Assembly: GCF_002564105.1 (NCBI RefSeq)
Contig: NZ_PDBX01000001.1
Coordinates: 3,720,001-3,784,000, forward strand
Direction of reading: 5' to 3'
Length of the DNA stretch: 64,000 nt
From: Collimonas sp. PA-H2
GTDB lineage: Bacteria > Pseudomonadota > Gammaproteobacteria > Burkholderiales > Burkholderiaceae_D
In this document: positions 37,846 through 45,481 of the stretch, piece after piece
How the letters are laid out: every line of letters begins with the position of its first letter
Numbering within the stretch: the stretch's first letter is position 1
Program-made: the position numbers and the translations under genes
Notes under the pieces: generated by a model
Database searches by the model: none
The model's input: only the letters and a program-made list of their open reading frames with translations
What the model was told of the DNA's origin: nothing

Positions 37846-38991
37846 TTAATCAACAAAATAATGCGGAATGAAGCGGCTGGTGTCCTTGGTGATCAGCGAG
37901 ACGTCTTCGCGGATGCCGATGCCGGCCGGGGCGTCGCCCACCACCCACGAACCGATCGAGGCGTAGGCCGGGGTGATGCCGTCGTCGAATTTCGGCTGCG
38001 GCGCAAACGCCTGGTAGATATAACCTTCGGCGCCATACTGTCCGGGTTGATGATGGACTTCGCCGCCGGCATAGATCGTGATGTTTTCGCCTTCGCGCGA
38101 ATACAGCGGCTTCTTGACGAAATCGCCGCTGATGCGCCAGGCATCGAAAAACGCCGGCAACAGGTTGGGATGGCCGGGAAACAATTCCCACAGCACCGGC
38201 AGGATGGCCTTGTTCGACAGCACCATCTTCCAGGCCGGCTCCACCAAGCGCAGCGGCCGTGCCAGCAGATGATCGGCAAACGCTTCGCGGCACAGCCATT
38301 CCCAGGGATACAGCTTGAACAGGTTGTCGATCTTGATGTCGTGGTCGTCGACGAATTCCGCGTGCCGCTCGTCCCAGCCGATGTTTTCGATCGCCAGCTG
38401 CTTGGTGGCGAAGCCGGCCTGGATCGCGGTATCGCGCAGATAGGCCAGGTTGCCTTCGTCTTCCTCATGGCCGCCGATGCAGGCGAAGTGCAGCAGACCT
38501 TTGCATTGATGGCGGCTGGCCAGGGTCTGCCATTGGGCGATCAGTTTTTCGTGCAGCGAATTGAACTGGTCTGCCTGCGGCAACACGTCCTGCAGCCAGT
38601 ACCATTGCGCCACGCTGGATTCCACCAGGCCGGTCGGCGTATCGGCGTTATATTCCAGCATCTTCGGCGCGCCCTGGCCGTTCCAGGAGAGGTCGAAGCG
38701 GCCGTACAGCGAGAATTCCTGGTCGCGCCAGCTTTCTTCCACCAGCGCCCAGAACGGTTGCGGAATGGCGAACTGCTCCAGGCGTTCCTTGGCGATCACG
38801 TGTTCTACTGCCTGCAGCGCCATCTGGTGCAATTCGCTGGTGGCGTCTTCCAGGGTATCGATCTGCGCAGCGGTAAAGCGGTAGGCATAGCGCTCATCCC
38901 AATACAGATCGTCGATCGAATGGTAGGTGAAGCCTAGCGCTTCGAATTGTTCCTGCCAGTTGACGCGCGGCGTCAGGCTTTCGCGAATCAT
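37846..38991 (-). CDS. Glutathionylspermidine synthase-like ATP-grasp protein (YgiC/YjfC family)
   Basis: This 381-residue protein matches the synthetase half of Gsp synthase without its amidase domain. Signature strings are GRFDLSWNGQGAPKMLEYNADT with TPTGLVESS, KPLYSREGENITIY, GSWVVGDAPAGIGIRED and the C-terminal FIPHYFVD. The family ligates an amine, such as spermidine in the founding member, to a carboxylate using ATP. The true substrate of YgiC/YjfC types is not settled. It starts 2 bases after the YgiB-like gene, and a SpeD-SpeE fusion is encoded further upstream, so a polyamine substrate is plausible. Confidence 0.88.
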   Translation of the reverse strand: MIRESLTPRVNWQEQFEALGFTYHSIDDLYWDERYAYRFTAAQIDTLEDATSELHQMALQAVEHVIAKERLEQFAIPQPFWALVEESWRDQEFSLYGRFDLSWNGQGAPKMLEYNADTPTGLVESSVAQWYWLQDVLPQADQFNSLHEKLIAQWQTLASRHQCKGLLHFACIGGHEEDEGNLAYLRDTAIQAGFATKQLAIENIGWDERHAEFVDDHDIKIDNLFKLYPWEWLCREAFADHLLARPLRLVEPAWKMVLSNKAILPVLWELFPGHPNLLPAFFDAWRISGDFVKKPLYSREGENITIYAGGEVHHQPGQYGAEGYIYQAFAPQPKFDDGITPAYASIGSWVVGDAPAGIGIREDVSLITKDTSRFIPHYFVD

Positions 38992-38993
38992 GC

Positions 38994-39413
38994 TTAACCG
39001 CCGGCCGAGGAAATGTGGGCGCCGCCAAAGCCGCCGCGCGACACGCTGCGGGCCACCGAGTGGTTGCTCTCGCCGCTGCCGCCGGCCAGGCCGAAACTGT
39101 TGCCGCCGCTGCGGGCGCTGCGTTGCGCGCTGGCGCGTTCGCCTTCATCGTAGCTGGGACCGTAATAGCGGCCGAAGTAAGCGCCGCCGTGGCTGCTGCT
39201 GGAGCCGCTGCTGCCGGGCGCCGGCTGGCACAGCTCGGGCCGTCCCCAGTCCTTTTTACAATCTTCCTGGCTGGCATATTCGTCGCGCGCCTGGCGCGGA
39301 CCGCAGCCTGCCAGCAAGGTCGACGCCGCCAGCACCAGCGGCACGGCGCGGCTTTTTCTGGAAGACAGGGCGGCGGTTTCCAAGGTTTGCTTCAAAAGAC
39401 CGGTGGTTGGCAA
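38994..39413 (-). CDS. YgiB/DUF1190-like lipoprotein
   Basis: This protein has 139 residues from a TTG at 39413, which has a GGGAG site six bases upstream. The ATG-started longer frame would run into the neighbouring repeat. A lipoprotein signal ends LAASTLLAGC. The mature part has YASQEDCKKDWGRPELCQPAPG, matching the Y...EDC...FG...C of E. coli YgiB, and a C-terminal SRGGFGG like YgiB's TRGGFG. The middle is Gly/Ser/Tyr-rich and disordered. It abuts the ATP-grasp gene by 2 bases, as ygiB does ygiC. TTG use suggests low expression. Confidence 0.75.
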   Translation of the reverse strand: MPTTGLLKQTLETAALSSRKSRAVPLVLAASTLLAGCGPRQARDEYASQEDCKKDWGRPELCQPAPGSSGSSSSHGGAYFGRYYGPSYDEGERASAQRSARSGGNSFGLAGGSGESNHSVARSVSRGGFGGAHISSAGG

Positions 39414-39456
39414 AACGCTCTCCCTATCAGGCAACGATGAAAATCCAGCAATAAAA

Positions 39457-39720
39457 GGGCCTGGTAACACATGATTTGGGAGATGCGTTCCAACCAAAAC
39501 GTGTGCTGGCAAGGCGCGTGGCGTAGCTGGGGCTAAAGCCCCAGCAAGCCATGCAACGCGGCCAGCGCACGTTTTGGTTGGAACCCTCCGGGAACGCGCG
39601 GCAGGCGTCACATGCCGTCGTTACTCCTCCTTGCCGTAGCACCGCTACGTCGCGTCGTCGCGCCTAGGCCTGTAACGCCTGCCGCGCGTTCGCACTCCCA
39701 AATCATGTGTTATCAGGCCC
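39457..39720. repeat. 264-bp element with terminal inverted repeats and three-way-junction potential
   Basis: The ends, 39457-39482 and 39695-39720, are 26-bp inverted repeats with one mismatch. Inside are two further arms. Arm A is 39488-39510 against 39561-39583 (23 bp, one mismatch), enclosing a 9-bp GC hairpin at 39526-39545. Arm B is 39592-39608 against 39675-39691 (17 bp, perfect), enclosing a CGTAGC hairpin at 39635-39649. The single strand would fold as a cloverleaf-like three-way junction. The right repeat overlaps the last codons and stop of the SpeD-SpeE gene. Confidence 0.85.
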
Positions 39721-40980
39721 TGGCGCGCCCAGATTTTGCACGAAATTGGGCAGGGCGAATAGTGCTGGATGGACATTTTCGTTGTAATACTGCAGCTCAG
39801 CCAGCGCCCGGTCTTGCAGGCGGATGGCGATTTCCTGGCTCTCCAATTGCCGCGGATCGAGCGTATCGCTGGCCACCGCCATGCCCCACAGTGCGCCGTA
39901 CAGCGGCACATAGACGGTGTAAGGACTGACATGCCGGAAAACATTGCCGAGCCGCTGGCGCAACTGAGCGAAGCGTTGCGGATGATGGAAGGGGCTGCCC
40001 AGGTGCATCACCAGCGCGCCGCCGGGGGCGAGCAAGATCTGGCAGGCTTGCAGGAATTCCTGGGTATAGCAGTCTGCCGCCAGTGTGCTGCCGTCGGCTG
40101 CCTGCGGATCGGTCAGGTCCAGCAGGATCAAGTCATAGAGTCGATCGGCAACATGTGCCTGCGCCGCTTCTTTGACAAAAGCGAAGCCATCCAGCGCGAC
40201 ATGCTGTACCCGCGGATCGTCCAGGGCGCCATGATGGATTTGCTGAAGATGTTGACGCGCCAGCTGAATCACTAGCGGATCGATTTCGCAGAGTGTGATG
40301 TGTTCGATCGACGGGTGCTTGAGCAACTCCTCGCTGCTGCCGCCATCGCCGCCGCCGACAATCAGCGCGCGCCGCGGATGCGGATGGCTGAGCGCGGCCG
40401 GATGCACCAGGCATTCATGGTAGAAGAATTCGTCGCGTTCGGAAGTCATGAAAGCGCCGTCCAGCCGCATCACCCTGCCGAATTCGGCGGAGTCGGCAAT
40501 CTCTATGCGCTGAAACGGCGATTGGGTTTGCGCCAGCGGCGGCGCCAGGCTGGTGCCGTAGGCGGTATGCGGCGTCAGCTGTTCCAGCGCCAGGGTCTGG
40601 CCGCTGGCGCCGTTGCCGCGCTGCAGGCGCTGGGTTTGCCACTGCGTCGCGGCGAAGCCGGCGATCAGCGCTTCCAGCAAGGCGCTGGCCTTGGCGCTGT
40701 TGTCTTCCGTGAAGTTGCAGACATATACATCCAGCGTTACCGCCTGGCGTTCCGGCCAGGTATGCACCGCCAGGTGCGACTCGGCCAGCAACAGGGCGCA
40801 GGTGACGCCGGCGGCGCTGCCGTCGGCGGCCTGGAAGGGATGGAATTTTTCACCGACGATGGTGAGTCCGGAGCGCCGGGTCTGTGCCAGCACAAATTCC
40901 TGCAGTAACGCCGGATCGAGCAGCAAGCCCGGAGCGCAGCGGCAATCGTAGCAATCTGCCGTCAGATGTAAACCTTGCAT
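39703..40980 (-). CDS. speDE: S-adenosylmethionine decarboxylase-spermidine synthase fusion
   Basis: This protein has 425 residues from ATG 40980 (MQGLHLTADCYDC); the longer frame adds 88 unlikely residues. Residues 1 to about 120 are a SpeD domain: AESHLAVHTWPE gives the self-processing Ser68 and His73, and DVYVCNF gives Cys88, the spacing of class 1 prokaryotic AdoMetDC. Residues about 135-400 are a SpeE aminopropyltransferase with ALIVGGGDGGSSEELLKH and LLDLTDPQ. One chain could make decarboxylated SAM and use it on putrescine. The stop codon lies in a palindromic element. It heads the minus-strand polyamine cassette. Confidence 0.9.
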   Translation of the reverse strand: MQGLHLTADCYDCRCAPGLLLDPALLQEFVLAQTRRSGLTIVGEKFHPFQAADGSAAGVTCALLLAESHLAVHTWPERQAVTLDVYVCNFTEDNSAKASALLEALIAGFAATQWQTQRLQRGNGASGQTLALEQLTPHTAYGTSLAPPLAQTQSPFQRIEIADSAEFGRVMRLDGAFMTSERDEFFYHECLVHPAALSHPHPRRALIVGGGDGGSSEELLKHPSIEHITLCEIDPLVIQLARQHLQQIHHGALDDPRVQHVALDGFAFVKEAAQAHVADRLYDLILLDLTDPQAADGSTLAADCYTQEFLQACQILLAPGGALVMHLGSPFHHPQRFAQLRQRLGNVFRHVSPYTVYVPLYGALWGMAVASDTLDPRQLESQEIAIRLQDRALAELQYYNENVHPALFALPNFVQNLGAPGPDNT

Positions 40981-41261
40981 GGTCTGTTCAGTAAAAAAGA
41001 GGTCCGGAGGGATAAATCGATATGGGATTGATAATTGAAACGTCCAATCCTTATCCGATGCGCTTGCTCGCCTGCGGCGTTGCGGCAGCATTTTACTGCC
41101 CCGGAAGGGGAGAAATGCGCGGATTTGAACCGGTATCGACCGCATTTTGGTAAAATATCGGCCTTTGTGGCTGTTCTGGCAGCCGGTGCCGACGCCCGCT
41201 GCCCCGGATGACCGAATTTTGCCCACTAACCAATTTTCAACCATTGCCTACCGCTCACACC

Positions 41262-43256
41262 ATGACTTCCACTCTCCCGACTACCAAGATGGCCAATGCA
41301 ATCCGCGCACTGGCAATGGACGCTGTACAAAAAGCAAATTCGGGCCATCCCGGCATGCCGATGGGCATGGCGGAAATCGCAGTCGCCTTGTGGGCCAAGC
41401 ACTACCGTCACAATCCAGCCAATCCGCACTGGTTCAACCGCGACCGTTTTGTCTTGTCGAATGGTCATGGTTCGATGCTGCAATATGCCTTGCTGCACCT
41501 GACCGGCTACGATTTGCCGATGGACGAGCTGCGCAATTTCCGCCAGATGCATTCGAAGACGCCTGGCCATCCGGAAGTCGATGTCACGCCGGGGATTGAA
41601 ACCACTACCGGCCCGCTGGGCCAGGGTTTGACCAATGCGGTCGGCATGGCGCTGGCGGAAAAGCTGCTGGCGGCGGAATTCAACCGCGGTGAATTGGCGA
41701 TCGTCGATCACTACACTTACACCTTTGTCGGCGACGGCTGCCTGATGGAGGGCATCTCGCACGAAGCCTGCTCGCTGGCCGGCACGCTGCGCCTGTCGAA
41801 GCTGATCGCGCTGTACGATGATAACGGTATCTCGATCGACGGCCATGTCGAAGGCTGGTTCAAGGACGACACCCCTAAGCGTTTCGAAGCCTACGGCTGG
41901 AACGTCATCCGCGCCGTCGACGGCCACAATGTGGAAGCCGTCAGCGCCGCCATCCATCAAGCCAAGCTGTCCGACAAGCCAACCCTGATCTGCTGCAAGA
42001 CCGTGATCGGCAAGGGTTCGCCTAACCTGGCCGGCACCGACAAGGTGCACGGCGCGGCATTGGGCGACAAGGAAATCGCCGCCGTGCGCGAAGCGCTGGG
42101 CTGGAATTATGCACCGTTTGAAATCCCTGCCGACGTCTACGCAGCATGGGACGCCAAGCCGCAAGGCCAGCAATTCGAAGGCGACTGGAACGCCTTGTTC
42201 GCTGCATATACCGCCGCGCATCCGCAGCAAGCCAGCGAATTCACCCGCCGCATGAAGGGTGAGCTGCCAGGCAATTTCGAACAGACGGTGAGCGCATACA
42301 TCGCCACCTGCGTCGAGAAAAAAGAAACCATCGCTACCCGCAAGGCCAGCCAGAATGCGATCCAGGCGCTGGCGCCGGTGCTGCCGGAATTCCTCGGCGG
42401 TTCGGCCGACCTGACCGGTTCCAACCTGACCAACTGGAAAGAAAGCGTGGCAGTGCGCGCTGACCAGCCGGGCAACCACATCAACTACGGCGTGCGCGAA
42501 TTCGGCATGAGCGCGATGATCAACGGCATGGCCCTGCATGGCGGCTACATCCCGTTCGGCGCCACTTTCCTGACCTTCTCCGACTACAGCCGCAATGCCT
42601 TGCGCATGGCCGCGCTGATGAAGATCCGTTCGATCTTCGTGTTCACCCATGACTCCATCGGCCTGGGCGAAGATGGTCCGACCCACCAGTCGGTGGAACA
42701 CGTTTCCAGCCTGCGCCTGATCCCGCAACTGGACAACTGGCGTCCATGCGACACGGTGGAATCGGCCGTGGCATGGCAGCAGGCGGTGCAGCGCAAGCAT
42801 GGCCCGAGCACCCTGATTTTCTCGCGCCAGAACCTGCAATACCAGGAACGCGACGCGGCGCAGATCGCCAACATCCAGCGCGGCGCCTATATCCTGAAAG
42901 ATGCGCCTGACGCCAAGGCGATCCTGATCGCCACCGGTTCCGAAGTCGAACTGGCGATGCAAGCGGCAGCAGCGCTGGCGCAGGAAGGCATCGCGGTACG
43001 CGTGGTGTCGATGCCTTGCGCCGACGTCTTCGACCGCCAGGAAGGCGCTTACAAGGCCAGCGTGCTGCAACGCGGCTTGCCGCGCGTGGCGATCGAAGCC
43101 GGCGTGACGGCGTTCTGGCACAAGTATGTCGGCCTGGAAGGCGCTGTGGTCGGTATCGATACTTTCGGCGAATCGGCTCCGGCTCCTGTGCTGTTCAAGC
43201 ATTTCGGCTTCACTGTTGAAAACGTCGTGTCCAAGACCAAGCTGGTACTGGCATGA
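41262..43256 (+). CDS. tkt: Transketolase
   Basis: This thiamine-diphosphate enzyme of the pentose-phosphate pathway has 664 residues from ATG 41262. Motifs: [32 protein letters not shown], the diphosphate/Mg loop [33 protein letters not shown] with the catalytic glutamate, and [19 protein letters not shown]. Length is normal. The longer frame start at 41208 is not conserved. It is divergent from the SpeD-SpeE fusion gene and overlaps the downstream GNAT gene by ATGA. Confidence 0.97.
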   Translation: MTSTLPTTKMANAIRALAMDAVQKANSGHPGMPMGMAEIAVALWAKHYRHNPANPHWFNRDRFVLSNGHGSMLQYALLHLTGYDLPMDELRNFRQMHSKTPGHPEVDVTPGIETTTGPLGQGLTNAVGMALAEKLLAAEFNRGELAIVDHYTYTFVGDGCLMEGISHEACSLAGTLRLSKLIALYDDNGISIDGHVEGWFKDDTPKRFEAYGWNVIRAVDGHNVEAVSAAIHQAKLSDKPTLICCKTVIGKGSPNLAGTDKVHGAALGDKEIAAVREALGWNYAPFEIPADVYAAWDAKPQGQQFEGDWNALFAAYTAAHPQQASEFTRRMKGELPGNFEQTVSAYIATCVEKKETIATRKASQNAIQALAPVLPEFLGGSADLTGSNLTNWKESVAVRADQPGNHINYGVREFGMSAMINGMALHGGYIPFGATFLTFSDYSRNALRMAALMKIRSIFVFTHDSIGLGEDGPTHQSVEHVSSLRLIPQLDNWRPCDTVESAVAWQQAVQRKHGPSTLIFSRQNLQYQERDAAQIANIQRGAYILKDAPDAKAILIATGSEVELAMQAAAALAQEGIAVRVVSMPCADVFDRQEGAYKASVLQRGLPRVAIEAGVTAFWHKYVGLEGAVVGIDTFGESAPAPVLFKHFGFTVENVVSKTKLVLA

Positions 43257-43828
43257 ATCTGAGAGCTGCACGGGCGATCGGCAAGATGGACATCGCCAAC
43301 ATCGTTGGCGATGTCGTCATCCGCCGCGCCACCGTCGCCGATGCGGCGGTGATTGCGGCGGTGCGTATCGACAGCTGGCGCACCACTTACCGCGGCATCA
43401 TTCCGGACGACTATCTGGACGGTATGAAGATTGAAGACAGCACGGCCATCTGGAGCCGCATCTTGTCGGCGACCTCGAACGCCGCCAATGTCTTCGTGGC
43501 CGAGGTCGACGGCGAGGTGCTGGGCTTTGCCGCCGGCATGACGCTGGCGCAAGCGAAGCTCGGTTTCGATTCCGAACTGACGGCGATCTATCTGGAGCCG
43601 TCGGTGCAGCGCGCCGGCATCGGCCGCAAGCTGGTGGCGCACGTGGCCGCAGCACTGGCCAGCGCCGGCGCCAACAATATGCTGGTATGGGTGCTGGCGG
43701 ACAATCGCCCGGCACGCCAGTTTTACGAAATGCTGGGCGCCGAACTGCTGGCCGAGCAGCCGTTCAGCTGGGATGGATTGGATTTGCAGGAGGCCGGCTA
43801 TGGCTGGCGTACCATCAGAGTCAATTGA
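43253..43828 (+). CDS. GNAT family N-acetyltransferase coupled to transketolase
   Basis: This 191-residue protein has a GNAT domain at about residues 20-180: [49 protein letters not shown] (acetyl-CoA loop) and [16 protein letters not shown]. The [16 protein letters not shown] string is typical of the PhnO/YitI-like group. Its ATG overlaps the transketolase stop as ATGA, so translation is coupled. The substrate is unknown. A 28-base perfect hairpin lies 40 bases after the stop. Confidence 0.88.
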   Translation: MNLRAARAIGKMDIANIVGDVVIRRATVADAAVIAAVRIDSWRTTYRGIIPDDYLDGMKIEDSTAIWSRILSATSNAANVFVAEVDGEVLGFAAGMTLAQAKLGFDSELTAIYLEPSVQRAGIGRKLVAHVAAALASAGANNMLVWVLADNRPARQFYEMLGAELLAEQPFSWDGLDLQEAGYGWRTIRVN

Positions 43829-43868
43829 AACGTGTCGGGTAAGAACATAATATCAATGTATAAACGAC

Positions 43869-43896
43869 CGTCATTCCCGCGAACGCGGGAATGACG
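43869..43896. repeat. Perfect palindromic repeat between GNAT and gap genes
   Basis: CGTCATTCCCGCG-AA-CGCGGGAATGACG has perfect 13-bp arms. The ATTCCCGCG...CGCGGGAAT type is a common dispersed repeat in Proteobacteria and may also terminate the tkt operon, since TTTTCC follows. Confidence 0.8.
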
Positions 43897-43988
43897 TTTT
43901 CCAGTTTTTATCAACATGATCAAGTAGTGTGATTGAATTGATAGATGCAGTTGAAGCTAATTTTTTGTTAATACCTTAGGAGAAAACC

Positions 43989-45002
43989 ATGACTATCCGC
44001 GTCGCCATCAATGGCTATGGCCGTATCGGCCGCAACATCCTTCGCGCCCATTACGAAGGCGGCAAAAAGCATGACATCGAGATCGTCGCCATCAACGACC
44101 TCGGCGACTCGAAAACCAATGCCCACCTGACCCAGTACGATACTGCTCACGGCAAGTTCCCTGGCACCGTGACAGTTGACGGCGACTTCATCGTAGTCAA
44201 TGGCGACCGCATCAAGGTATTGGCGCAGCGTAACCCGGCAGAACTGCCATGGGGCGAGCTGGGCGTCGACGTCGTGCTGGAATGCACCGGCTTCTTCACC
44301 ACCAAGGAAAAGGCCAGCGCGCATATCAAGGGTGGCGCCAAGAAAGTCATCATCTCCGCACCGGGCGGCAAGGATGTCGACGCTACTGTCGTGTTCGGCG
44401 TCAACCACGGCGTGCTGAAAGCCAGCGACACCGTGATCTCCAACGCTTCCTGCACCACAAACTGCCTGGCGCCGCTGGTCAAGCCGCTGAACGACAAGAT
44501 CGGCGTGCTGAACGGCCTGATGACTACCGTTCACTCCTACACCAACGACCAGGTGCTGACTGACGTCTACCACGAAGACTTGCGCCGCGCCCGTTCCGCC
44601 ACCATGAGCATGATCCCGGCCAAGACCGGCGCTGCCGCCGCGGTCGGCCTGGTGCTGCCTGAACTGAACGGCAAGCTGGACGGCTTCGCGATCCGCGTTC
44701 CTACCATCAACGTTTCGCTGGTTGACCTGTCGTTCGTCGCTGCCCGCGACACTACCGTCGACGAAGTCAACGCGATCATGAAAGATGCATCGGAAAACGG
44801 CGCCTTGAAGGGCTTGCTGACGTATAACGTCGAGCCGTTGGTATCGGTCGATTTCAACCACAATCCGGCCTCCTCGAACTTCGACTCCACGCTGACCAAG
44901 GTTTCCGGTCGCCTGGTGAAGGTATCGAGCTGGTACGACAATGAGTGGGGTTTCTCGAACCGCATGCTGGACACCACGGTTGCGCTGGTGAACGCCAAGT
45001 AA
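43989..45002 (+). CDS. gap: Glyceraldehyde-3-phosphate dehydrogenase, type I
   Basis: This 337-residue glycolytic enzyme opens with the Rossmann start [22 protein letters not shown]. The catalytic Cys155 lies in [12 protein letters not shown] and the partner His182 in [28 protein letters not shown] and the final [12 protein letters not shown] are also conserved. AGGAG precedes the ATG. It is separated from tkt-GNAT by a palindromic repeat and ends in a clear terminator. The tkt-gap order is common in Burkholderiales. Confidence 0.97.
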   Translation: MTIRVAINGYGRIGRNILRAHYEGGKKHDIEIVAINDLGDSKTNAHLTQYDTAHGKFPGTVTVDGDFIVVNGDRIKVLAQRNPAELPWGELGVDVVLECTGFFTTKEKASAHIKGGAKKVIISAPGGKDVDATVVFGVNHGVLKASDTVISNASCTTNCLAPLVKPLNDKIGVLNGLMTTVHSYTNDQVLTDVYHEDLRRARSATMSMIPAKTGAAAAVGLVLPELNGKLDGFAIRVPTINVSLVDLSFVAARDTTVDEVNAIMKDASENGALKGLLTYNVEPLVSVDFNHNPASSNFDSTLTKVSGRLVKVSSWYDNEWGFSNRMLDTTVALVNAK

Positions 45003-45026
45003 GACCTTGGTTTTGCTTGCATGGTA

Positions 45027-45055
45027 AAAACGCCCCGTTGACCGGGGCGTTTTTC
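45027..45055 (+). terminator. gap intrinsic terminator
   Basis: AAAAACGCCCCG-TTGA-CCGGGGCGTTTTT (8-bp GC stem plus A/T ends) lies 25 bases after the gap stop. Confidence 0.9.
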
Positions 45056-45119
45056 TTTTGGGGACAATGCGTTATAGTAGGTCGTGTTGCTAATAATCTA
45101 ACCTGATCCGGGAGCCTGC

Positions 45120-45470
45120 ATGACAGTCAGCGCAGATAGCCAAGGCGATTTCGAAACGATTGCCCGCTCGATGACGCCTTCCGACCTGGAAGTCATGAGA
45201 GCCTTGCTGGAATCTGAGAGGATACCGGCGTTTGTCCTCGATGGCGGCATCAATCAGGTGTATTCGCTGCTGGCGGTCGCCACCGGCGGGGCGCGCTTGC
45301 AGGTGGCGTCCGAGCACGTCGCAGCCGCCCGACAGGTCCTGGCGGCTTTCGAGTCCGGCCAGCTGACGCTGGAGGATGAAGTCATCGGCGAAGAGCGTGT
45401 TGCGCTGCCGGACAAGCGCAGAGGCCGTGCCCTTGCCATCATGTTCATGAAATTACTGGGTATCGTTTGA
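45120..45470 (+). CDS. DUF2007 domain protein
   Basis: This 116-residue protein has MTPSDLEVMRALLESERIPAFVLD, then GGARLQVASEHVAAARQVLAAF, the two halves of a DUF2007 ferredoxin-like domain (often labelled putative signal-transducing protein). The C-terminal 35 residues are charged and end in a short hydrophobic LAIMFMKLLGIV. GGGAG lies five bases before the ATG. It converges with glnE, with only 11 bases between stops. The role is unknown. Confidence 0.8.
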   Translation: MTVSADSQGDFETIARSMTPSDLEVMRALLESERIPAFVLDGGINQVYSLLAVATGGARLQVASEHVAAARQVLAAFESGQLTLEDEVIGEERVALPDKRRGRALAIMFMKLLGIV

Positions 45471-45481
45471 ATCCCAGTTGT

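Noticed and set aside
41226..43271. 681-codon minus-strand frame
   Set aside because: Shadow of transketolase on the opposite strand with atypical composition.
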